Positions 55,166-64,000 of a stretch of DNA of 64,000 nucleotides are shown here, piece by piece. The stretch spans positions 1-64,000 of the forward strand of contig JABYQS010000030.1 in assembly GCA_022592435.1 (NCBI GenBank). Direction: 5' to 3'. The DNA is from Cerioporus squamosus (Eukaryota; Basidiomycota; Agaricomycetes; Polyporales; Polyporaceae). The position numbers and the translations under genes are program-made. The notes beneath the pieces were generated by a model. That model did no database searches, was not told the origin of the DNA, and saw nothing but the letters and a program-made list of their open reading frames with translations. Position 1 is the first letter of the stretch. Each line of letters starts with the position of its first letter.

Positions 55166-57963
55166 ACACGCGTTTCGTGTTCCGTGTGGACTTGTTGCAT
55201 GCATGGCGCGGCGGGCTCGCGTGCTTCGGGGCTGCCGCGCTGGCGTTTCGGTGTATGATCGTTAGGTTGTGGTTTTACTTTTTCTCTTTCTCTTTCTGGT
55301 TTGGTTTACTCAGTTCTGGTCCTCGTGTACTATCATCGTGCTGTGCTCCGTGTGCGCCCGCGCGCGGACGTCTCTCCCACTCTCACTCTCACTCTCTCAT
55401 TCTCTCACTCTCTCGCGCTCATCATATCTCAACATCTCTCGATCTTCCATCCATGCCATTGCTCATCCGGTCTGGTGCTGCTCCTGCTCCTGCTCCCCAT
55501 CGACACGACTCGACACGGCTTCCAATCGTCCACTCCGCATCCCCATCGACATCCATAGCATCGTCCATCGTCCCTCCCAAGCATCCATATCCATATTCAT
55601 CGTGTTCCGGTCCATCGTATACGTATCCGCTCCATCGCACGCAGTCCCATAGTACTCAAGTGTCCCGCCCGTCCGTCCGTCCGTCCTCTGGTCATCCATC
55701 CATCGCACGCATACGCCAGTCTCGGGGTCGTTTAGGTTAATGCCACATGTACATGCACATTGCAGGCTTCGCGCTTGATGAATTTCTTTTCCGCGTTTTC
55801 CGTTTTCGGTTTTGTACTACGTACGAGTACTCAGTACAGTGACGGTGACCGTCATCACCCTACCTATCCACCCTAATTGCCTTCGAGTATTACATATGAT
55901 TCGCGCTTTGTTGAAGCTTCCTTCCTTCCTTCGGCAGGCGCATATGCGGATAGAAGGTGCAAGACTACTCGGCAAGTTCGAATTCTGGGGAAGTGCGACG
56001 GTCAAGGTCAAGGTCATTGTCAAGGTCGTTCCAGCACCGACATCCGACACCTGCACGAACTTCGGCAATTTCCCGGCGTACCTCCGACTCGGATATAAGT
56101 CGAGCGCAGTCCCAGCTCCCGATCGCTCGAGCTCGCAAGTCGCACTGGAATCACCTCCGTATTCATACTGAGATACTCAGCTTCAGCGTGTTCAAGGCCG
56201 CTCTGAGTCTCAGTATTCGATGGTACGTGGATAACTACGATGCTCACCAGAATCCCAGGCATCCCATGAGCGCGACGGAAGACTCCCGCCCTCTCTCGCC
56301 CATAGTCGGAGCCACGGTCATGGTCGTTCCAGCACTAACATGAACATTGACAATATCCCGGCATGCCTTCGACTAGGACTCCTGGAGGGTGAAGGCTCCC
56401 GATCGCTTGCAGGGCGCATTCCGTCTCAAGCGCTAGCTTCGTATTCATCCTCAGCTTGCGCGTGTTTCCGAGGCCGCTCTGAGTGACTCTTGAGTCTCAA
56501 TCCCGAGGGTACGTGGGCAACTCGTACTTGCTCGTCATGATCCTCGAGTCCTTGGTGCGGCTGAAGACTAGTCGCCAACCACTGCTTCCCGCCATAAGCC
56601 ATCGCTCGGGTAAGCTCGGAGCCCCAGCCTGCGCCGGTCTTGGACTCGTTCCCGACATCCTTGCTGGCCTGTGCTGCTCGCTCATGTTGAGCCCTGCAGC
56701 CTCGTTGTCGCTCGTCCTCGGGCGGCGGTTGTAGATAGTACGTATCCTGCCAGTGCGTATGGTTCGCTGACGACATCTTGCGGGACATCGTGGTCTGGGG
56801 TGCCCTGCGGGATAGGCCGATTGGCTGCGCCGTCAGCGGTCCGCGAGAAGTGGTACGGATAGCTCGAGACTGTACGCGAACCCGTCCGGCCGAGCAACGA
56901 TGGGACACCCTCATCTAAACCTATGTTCTGCATAAGTTAGATTACATGCGGTTTTTCTGCCCGATGTCGATGTCCGACATGCCTCGAAGCTTCGAAACGG
57001 CAGCGATGGCAGTGCCCTTCGTATAAATCGCGGGAGTAGGTACGAGAGGGAGTACTGCCTCCCGGGACCCGCAGTCCCCCTGCGAGGTTCGCGCGAGTGC
57101 ATGCACGGCTTACGAACTTGGATGACCGTACGTATGCAATGTGAATGAGCCTCCTCTCCGCGGGGGTCGCGACGCCGACCCAACCTTGCCAGTGCAGAAA
57201 CTACATGCCTACTTACCTCCATGTTTGCATGGGAGTGGTGTCTACGTTAACCGTCGATGTCCAATCATTGACGCGGAAGTAGGGATGCGTGGTTGTTGAG
57301 TACTTTGCTTACTTGTCGCTCACAGACAAACTTGTGGGGAGCACCCATAGAGTCGAGACTTAGGCATACTGTACGTCGTCTGGGTACGAGACCACTGTAC
57401 ATGACACTTGCATGGTTAACCCACCTGTACTCCGAGCAATGGAAGTTGGAGTGAGACCTGGAGGGAGTCTATCGCATTGAACGTGGCGGATGACCAGCAT
57501 ACGTGGCTATCGACTGCCTGCACACGTCGCGGCTTCTCGATCAGGATGGCGCGGTACGCGCAGCTGCACCTAAGTACTGTATTGCACTGAGCTTCATGTC
57601 GTTGCTGCGCGCACAGCATCGAGTCACGGACATGCTCTTGGAAGTCGAAGCCGAGCCGAGTCGTCATGAGTGCGTGTGGACGTCTCGGAGGTGGCGGAAG
57701 TTAGGAGGCGTTGGCCGGACCCGAGGTGGTTTGTGGATCGGAATGACTAGGAGCAGGTCGGGGACGGGGCGAGGGTGGGACGATGTCCGCCAATCGCGGA
57801 CAGGCATGCCGCGCGGTTTGCCGGCGGGTAACGCGTCGCGTGTGTAAAGTCCTTTCTGAGCCTTCACTCGACTTCGTTCCTTAGTATCCCCCTCCTTGCC
57901 TCCCGCTCTCATCCTCATCTCACTCCACGGCCGACCGACGCGAACCAGGCCCGCAATCCGAGG
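55166..57963. other. 2.8-kb intergenic region with a diverged direct repeat
   Basis: 3' flank of the GATA-like gene, including a pyrimidine-rich tctctcactctcac stretch near 55375-55420. It then holds the direct repeat described separately, and the promoter of the Zn2Cys6 gene. No coding region is supported. Confidence 0.5.
56026..56550 (+). repeat. Diverged tandem direct repeat, two units of ~230 bp
   Basis: Unit 1 (about 56026-56260) and unit 2 (about 56322-56550) share ordered landmarks: ggtcgttccagcac, cccggc, cgactcgg/cgactagg, gctcccgatcgct, gtattcatactgag/gtattcatcctcag, gtgttcaaggccgctctgag/gtgtttccgaggccgctctgag, then ggtacgtgg. Roughly three-quarters identical by eye. Non-coding. 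Confidence 0.65.
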
Positions 57964-60900
57964 ATGTCGTCCCCCGAAGAGGACTACGACGATGGCTCGG
58001 TGCAGAACGCGAAGAAGCGCAGGATCCAGCGCGCGTGCGATATGTGCAGGCGCAAGAAGAGTACGTCGTCCCACTTTGCGCGCGGGCGTTCTGAAATGGT
58101 CTGACGACCCCCCCGCCGCCGCCCGCAGTTCGATGTGAGTGGCGTGTCTAGTCTGTGCAATGCAGCAACGTCGAGGAGGATGCGCGTTCACGCCCTATCC
58201 CCGTCCCTCCGTTCCCAGGCGATGGTGCCCAGATGCCCAACAACCGCTGCTCGAACTGTGTGTCCTACAGGCTGGAGTGCACCTATGTCGAGGCTGCCAA
58301 GGTGCGTTCTGCAATGTTGCTATACGCCGTGGACCATGCTCAGCTCCCCCTAGAAGCGCGGCCCTCCCAAAGGGTGAGTACACCGCCCCTCCGCGCGTCA
58401 TCCGCTGAGTAATCTCCTGTCGATTCCAGTTACGTCGAGAGCCTCGAGACGCGATTGGAGAAGATGGAGAAATTACTGAATAAGGTGCGTGTCTCGACTC
58501 TCTCCCGGTCTCCCGACTTTCTCGGCGCTGCAACGGACATACCCGCGCTTGCTGAATCCCTCATATCCCGATCCCGGGGTCACAACAAAGTCATTCCCTG
58601 AGTCATCCACGCTGTCGCTTCGCGGGTAGTGGGCGGTATGGCAGAAACCATCCCTCCCCAAATGGTTCCAGAAGGGACTTGACATCGGTCAGCACAGACG
58701 AGTTGAATGAAGGCAATTGCGGCATGCCTCATCAAAGGTGGTAAGGTCCCTGTCTCACAGAACTGCTGCCCAGCAGTGAAAACCATGTTGCTACAGTTAT
58801 GGTCGCAGGTGGAAGCTTTGGGACGCTTCGCAGCGCAGCGTTTGACCTGTCAGACCGCTCACCGCCCCTTGTGGGACCTTATCATGGAACTACACCCGAA
58901 ATTGGTCACACTGTTGCTAACAAAGGCACGAAGAGTAATAAAGAGCGATCACAGAGAGCAGGATGCGCCGAGGATCGTACATGATATCACGATGGGCTGC
59001 GCCCGGACGTAGGGTGGGGTGGTTGTTTCCATGGCTGGTAGCGGTTCGAGGACGGGTCATGCACGTCGGCACTGTTCCTCTTGGGTGTCTTGCGCGTCCC
59101 GCAAGGTGTGCCGACGAAGTCGTGCCCCCGCGCATCCTGGATAGGCATCACTCGTTATCCTTCGTCGACCGCTACAGTTTCTGTCTAGAGTCTAACGCTT
59201 TTCCAGCTCTGCCCCAATGCCGACTTCACGAAAGAGCTAGGCGGCTCTCTCGACAGGGACGCATGGCTAGCGGAACGTAACGGCGAGCCCTCCAGTGCTA
59301 CAACGAGCAAGCCTGCTTTCGGCATACCAACCGCCCCTTCACAGTCGTCGGTCATCACATCCCCACCCGCTCTTCCCACACCCGCATCGCAAGTCGACTC
59401 GGACGATCTGGACCCAAGCGATGACGAGATCGTCGCGCAACGGAACATTGTGCAGAGCCTGCGCAAGATGTCAATGAACCCTAGCTCGATGCGCTACCAC
59501 GGCAAGTCGAGCAGCCTGCTGTTCATTCAGACGGCCATGGATCTTAAGCAAGAGTATGCGGGCATCGAGCTCCCCAAGACCATCGATCCGGAGGCGCACC
59601 ATACGCTGCTGCGACGGCGACAGCAGTACTGGAGCTTGCATCCAGTGAGGGTCTTCATCGACGGCATCTTCACGTATGGTGAGAGGCGGCTGACGCATGT
59701 ACCCGTTTCTCCGCATCTGCTCAGTGGTTAACGTCCAATGTTCAAGACGAGCACTCCCCGCACAAAGACTTCCCGCCCCCAGACCTGCTCGCGAAGCTCG
59801 TCGACCTCTACTTCACGAACATCAACGACTTCCTGCCGCTCCTGCATCGACCGACGTTCGAGCAGGGGATCAGGGAGAACCTGCACTTGCACGACGAGGG
59901 GTTCGGCTCGACGGTGCTCCTGGTGTGTGCGAACGGCTCGCGCTTCACGGACGACCCGCGCGTCCTGCTCGACGATAACAAGATCCCACAGTCTGCGGGG
60001 TGGAAGTGGTTCCAGCAGGTGCAGATGGTGCGCAAGTCGCTGCTCGCGCCACCACGGCTATACGACCTCCAGATTTACGCGGTACGTGCCCGTTCCCTGT
60101 GATTCTCGAATTGCCCCCGAGGCCCGAAACGCATGCTGACGCTGAACCCATTCTGGCCGCTTTTCCGCATCCTGCTTGTCGTGCTTGTGGGAATGGGCGC
60201 TGCTTCCTGGGAACCTGCGCATCTAGCTGACCGCTGGGTTCCTGCAAGGTACGTCTGCACCGCAGGCGTGCTGGACGATCATCGGCGTCGGCATCCGTAT
60301 GGCCCAGGATGTCGGCGCGCATCGGAAGAAGGTCTACAGCGCGTCTCCCACGGTCGAGGAGGAGTTGTGGAGACGTGCTTTCTGGTATGTCTCACGTACT
60401 CACGCTTGGATGGGCGAGTTCCCGCTCACCTCGTGGTATGCAGGGTGCTTGTTGCGCTCGACCGGACTACCAGTTTTGCGCTCGGCCGGCCTTGTGCGAT
60501 TCAGGATGAAGAGTAAGTCCGCGCACTCGAGTGCTCGAAGGAGCATGTCACGCTAATTGTACTATTCCCCTGGCAGCTTCGACATCGACCTGCCTACGGA
60601 ATGCGATGACGAGTACTGGATGGCGAGCGACCCCGAGCTCGCCTTCAAGCAGCCGCCCGGAAAGCCGTCGAAGATCGCGTTCTTCAACTGTTACGTGCGA
60701 TTGCACCAGATTCTCGCATTTGCGATGCGCACGATTGTAAGTCCGATGGTTTCCACATGCTCTGGGACCTGAGTTGGGGCTGACTTGATTCTGTGCGGGT
60801 AGTACTCTATCAACAAGTCCAAGGCTCTGCTTGGCTTCGTGGGGCAGCAGTGGGAGCAGCACATTGTAGCTGAGCTCGACTCTGCACTGAACAAGTGGAT

Positions 60901-62560
60901 TGACTCCGTCCCTGACCACTGTATGTCGCCGACGTTCTCTCGAGGTGTGCCACAGTTTGCTGACCTATAGGCGACGTTGCGCAGTGCGTTGGGATCCCAC
61001 GCGAGAGAACCTGCTGTTCCTCAACCAGTCGGCGAACCTCTATGCACACTACTACCAGCTGCAAATCGCCGTGCACCGACCGTTCATACCATCGCCGCGC
61101 AAGCCGTCTCCGCTGTCCTTCCCGTCCCTGGCCATCTGCACGAACGCCGCGCGGTCCTGCATTCACGTCCTGGACGTGCAGTACAAGCGCGCGGGCATGC
61201 CGACGCACATCAACCAGGCACGTTCTCATGACTCCTCTTACCCATCCTGCAGTGTGCTTCCTCGCCTTGGCCAGCGGCTGACCTCCCGTGTCATATTAGA
61301 TGTCCTTGTTTACTGCCGGCATCGTGCTTTTGCTGAACATCTGGGGAGGGAAGCGGTCCGGTCTCTCGACGGACCCTGCCAAGGAGATGGCCGACGTCCA
61401 CAAGTGCATGAAGATGCTCCGATTGCTCGAGCCCCAGTACGCGTTCCGTCTCCTATCGGCTGTCCTTCCTTCGCCGCTAACCTTCCGAAAACAGTTGGCA
61501 TACTGCGGGGCGGTTATGGTGCGTGACTCACCGGGCGCGATTGCATGCCCATGCACATGTCCATTATTGACGTCTCTCCAGGGACATCTTGTACGAGCTC
61601 GCTTCCGTCGGTGACCTCCCGTTGCCTCAGGCGTCCCCAGCGCCGAGTCACAAGCGAGAGCGCGACTCCGACAGCCCCGTGTCGTCTGCGGTCTCGGTCG
61701 CGTCTGACTCGTCCGCGAAGCCCGTGGTGTTCGAAGCCGCCATGCGTTCGATAGCGGGGAAGAGCCGCGTGCCGAAGGAGGGCCCTTCGCTGGCGTCGTC
61801 GACCTTTGCGCAGCCTCTGCGGCCGCAGTCTTCGGGTTCCACGCCCACCTTGCCCGTCTCCGACTCGGAGCGGGCGTCGTCCTCGTCGGCCGCGAACGGG
61901 AGCAGCAGCAGCAGCCACAGCAACAGCGCGACGCGGTCGTTCGCGCTCCCGGTGCACACGGACGAGCTCGGTCGGCTGCCCCTCCACCCTGGTTTCAACG
62001 TGTCCTACAGCGCGCCGCAGTGGGGGACCCCCCAAGCCCCAGCCCCAGCCCCACACTCCATCCAGACTTCTCAGGCGACGCCGTCCGTGCCTGCTGCACA
62101 CGACGCGGCTCGCACGTCGGACCTCGTCAGTGCGCAGTTCGACCCGAGGCTGATGGCCATGTACAATTTGCAGGCGCCCGGGTTTGGGGACATGTTTGGG
62201 GCTGCGTCCGCGGTGCCGTCAGAGCCGTCTGCGTTCGCGCCGCAGCTCCCGCCAGAGTTGCAGGCTATGGCGGCTGCGGCTGCGGGCGCTGGCGGGGGCG
62301 GGGGTGGTGAGGCGATGGATACGAGTGCGCCGCCGCTGACGTCCGAGGAGCTCGCTTTTGCGGACAACACGCTGGCGATGTGGTCGACTGCGCCGACGTC
62401 GTTCGAGTATGTTCTCCTCCTTGAGTCTTGACCAGTGAGAGCGCAGTGCTGACGTTTGGTTCGTTCTTGCAGGTGGGACGACTGGGGAACATATATCAAC
62501 AACGTCAGCGGGATGCACAACCCTGGCGCGTCCGGGCACCATCCTCAGGGTTCCGGGTGA
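57964..62560 (+). CDS. Zn2Cys6 fungal-specific transcription factor
   Basis: DNA-binding nuclear regulator. ATG at 57964. The binuclear zinc cluster has Cys at residues 25, 28, 35, 45, 48 and 55 (CDMCRRKKIRCDGA..., RCSNCVSYRLEC) and is assembled from exons ending 58060, 58129-58134 (6 nt) and 58219-58301. A 20-nt exon (58354-58373, KRGPPKG) leads to the dimerisation coil YVESLETRLEKMEKLLNK (from 58430). A 722-nt intron (58485-59206) follows, then LCPNADFTKELGGS and a Ser/Pro linker. The fungal_trans domain follows: LVDLYFTNINDFLPLLHRPT, KSLLAPPRLYDLQIYA, WTIIGVGIRMAQDVGAHRKK, LDRTTSFALGRPCAIQDEDF, NLYAHYYQLQIAVHRPFIPS. The C-terminal part is Ser/Ala/Pro-rich; the last exon (62473-62560) encodes WDDWGTYINNVSGMHNPGAS and the stop. 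About twelve short introns. Target genes are unknown; the architecture resembles xylanolytic-activator-type factors. Confidence 0.88.
58129..58134 (+). other. 6-nt micro-exon in the zinc cluster
   Basis: TTCGAT lies between an acceptor (cccgcag) and a donor (gtgagt). Phases fit exactly: A|TT CGA T|GC gives Ile-Arg-Cys, restoring the third zinc-cluster Cys with the canonical C-x6-C spacing. Confidence 0.75.
58354..58373 (+). other. 20-nt exon encoding the linker KRGPPKG
   Basis: AAGCGCGGCCCTCCCAAAGG between ctag and gtgagt. It gives the K-R-G-P-P-K-G linker that in this family precedes Y-V-E-S-L-E; its absence would shift the frame. Confidence 0.75.
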
Positions 62561-63200
62561 GGTTGGACGGTACGCGTGGTCGTTGTAACCTGTAGTATAT
62601 TTTCGGACCGTCACTCTAGACCCCCCGCTCACTCCACCACTCCTTGGCTCGCTCGCTTCTCATCTCGCCTGGCGGTTGTGGCCGCGAACAATCTGTACTC
62701 CTCTCTATCCATCCAACGTCGTCGTCGTTGTCGTCGCTATCTGCTCGCATGTAGCTATAGATACCTTGGTACTTGCTTCCCGCATCCGTATCCGCATCCT
62801 TGCCCGTCTCGTCGTCCTTGTCTTGGCAGTTTCTCGAAGTTGTCCTCCAGCGTCTGAGCCTCTGTCTTGTGTCCATGTACCGCACCAGCCCCGTCCGACT
62901 CCGCTCTTGTTTGTGACTAATATGTATTGTACCTCTAGTGTTGAACGTTGACTGGGCGTCGGGACGCCTGGAGTCTCGCAGTCTGTCAACGTGCTTTAAA
63001 GGTCTACCACGAGACTAGCATGTCGGTAAGTACCGGTGTGGTGGGTACGTGACAGATGACGTAGCTCAGGAAACGCGAGACTGTGGTGGCCAGGATGAGC
63101 GTCGCCCCAACCATGTCATCGTGCGGTATAGTAAGGTCTGTTGCTGCGTAAGAGGTCGGGCGAGTCGTGCAAACCTGGGCGAGCTTCAAACGAACACGAG
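62473..63200 (+). repeat. Segment R copy 1 (probable source)
   Basis: Last exon of the Zn2Cys6 gene and ~640 bp of flank up to the neighbouring minus-strand gene. Near-identical stretches recur at 30524-31290 and, inverted, at 42040-42590. This copy is the likely origin because here the exon belongs to a complete gene. Confidence 0.8.
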
Positions 63201-63240
63201 TCCATAGGGTTCAAGTACAAAAGATACGCACCGTACGCGT

Positions 63241-64000
63241 TCACGGATGCCAACTTCTCCATACCCATTGCTCAGTCGTAGTTGCAGACCACTCCCCGAG
63301 CGCGTCTGTGCACGCTTTGAGCGTCCGATTCCAGTATGTGTCCATGCATACAAGCTCATAGAGAAAGCGACGCAAGAGCTCCTACACACACCGGATGAGC
63401 AGAAGCAAAGCAAATCGGTTCGTCGCGATCGCTCACCTTCCAAGCGTGCACTGTCTTCAATTACGAACTCCTCAATCTGCCGCTGCGCCTCCTCGCCCTC
63501 CGCCTCCTCGATCTCCACGAGCTCCCTTCCCCGAGGGCCGTCCACAACCCGCCACCAGCACTGCTTCCGGATGACGGACAGCTGCCTCAGCTCGTCCCAT
63601 TCCCCCACGACGTCCTCCTCCTTCACGCCCAGCGCAATCACGGAGGCATCCACGTCGGTGCCGTCGCCCAAGAGCTGCATGTTCGGCGCCATGTCCCCGA
63701 CCGCGAGGTACCGCAGCGAGGGGAGCGCGCGAACGAGCAGGGGCGGCAGCGCGGCCAGCGCGGCCAGCGCCGTCACGCGGTCGATCTCCTGCTGCCTGAG
63801 CTGCGCGATCCCCTCCTCCTTCGATGCGAACCCCTGGGACCATCGGCGCTGCTTCTGCTCTGGCACGAGCACCCGGAGGCATTCGAGCGGCAGCGCGCTG
63901 AGGGCGGCGGGGAGTCTGCTCTGGGACGATCACGATCGTGAGCGAGATAGGATTAGACACGCAGCAGCGAGGATAACGGTACGCACCAGCCAGGAATAAT
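63241..64000 (-). CDS. F-box/LRR-like protein, 5' part off window
   Basis: Minus-strand gene whose 5' exons lie beyond 64000. Inside the window an exon begins near 63920 after an acceptor (gtcccag) and reads LPAALSALPLECLRVLVPEQ, EGIAQLRQQEIDRVTALAAL, LVRALPSLRYLAVGDMAPNM, then ELRQLSVIRKQCWWRVVDGP and an acidic helix (LVEIEEAEGEEAQRQIEEFV). A probable last exon near 63395-63241 reads LLRRFLYELVCMDTYWNRTL and ends WVWRSWHP before TGA at 63241-63243; the join between them is not fully resolved in phase. The style matches the C-terminal scoring part of basidiomycete F-box proteins; no F-box is in view. A fragment of its front part recurs at 42591-42800. Confidence 0.55.

Noticed and set aside
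53993..55204. 403-codon minus-strand open frame
   Set aside because: Antisense to the conserved GATA-like gene; Arg/Leu/Pro-rich composition typical of GC-rich shadow frames.
1..64000. Transposable elements with transposase, integrase or reverse transcriptase, and CRISPR arrays
   Set aside because: No frame shows the relevant catalytic motifs, and no regularly spaced repeats or long terminal repeats were found. The duplicated segment R derives from a gene's 3' end, not a transposon.

Overview
The window is nuclear DNA of a filamentous basidiomycete, most likely a polypore-type mushroom fungus (Polyporales). It is GC-rich, and its genes are interrupted by many short GT-AG introns (about 46-62 nt). 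It carries a secreted protein of the 'macrofage activating glycoprotein' type, fungal Zn2Cys6 and C2H2 regulators, an AreA-type GATA-like protein, a BAH-containing ORC1 and a C2 domain-containing phosphatidylserine decarboxylase. The taxon is inferred from protein style only. All exon limits come from reading splice sites and frames by eye.

Layout. 1-5476 (-): 3'-truncated PSD2-type phosphatidylserine decarboxylase. 7617-8906 (-): secreted, probably GPI-anchored MAG-like protein. 9168-10350 (-): HOP2/TBPIP meiotic recombination protein. 10.8-20.6 kb: a cluster of six related small four-helix membrane proteins plus a small Pro/Ser-rich protein. 21.4-22.3 kb: a weak gene model. 22.7-28.1 kb: an intact 2OG-Fe(II) oxygenase gene behind scrambled copies of itself. 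24.5-26.4 kb and 39.6-42.0 kb: two copies of a divergent gene pair, here called A (about 156 aa, unrecognised) and B (PD-(D/E)xK nuclease-like). A third, solo copy of A lies at 31.4 kb. 28.9-30.5 kb: an unrecognised gene that ends at a duplication junction. 32.3-35.8 kb (-): ORC1. 37.1-38.6 kb (+): unrecognised 487-aa protein. 42.9-44.1 kb (-): F-box/LRR-like gene. 45.8-47.7 kb (+): C2H2 zinc-finger protein. 52.5-55.2 kb (+): GATA-like regulator. 58.0-62.6 kb (+): Zn2Cys6 transcription factor. 63.2 kb to the right edge (-): a second F-box/LRR-like gene, 5'-truncated.

How it fits together. Housekeeping genes (PSD2, HOP2, ORC1, transcription factors) frame an accessory zone at 10-44 kb made of tandem paralogues, pseudogenes and a mosaic of segmental duplications. 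A ~0.7-kb segment 'R' is the last exon and downstream flank of the Zn2Cys6 gene. It recurs at 30.5 kb and, inverted, at 42 kb, each time next to the A/B module. Read on one strand, the arrangements are R-B-A at 42-39.6 kb and R-A at 30.5-31.9 kb, so the second looks like the same cassette with B deleted. No transposase, reverse transcriptase, tRNA, rRNA or CRISPR array was recognised.

Several conserved genes contain 0.7-1.0 kb introns, far longer than the ~55-nt norm here, and two zinc-finger domains are assembled from micro-exons (6, 18 and 20 nt). Three otherwise good genes show net one-base frame shifts, which are either assembly indels or recent lesions.
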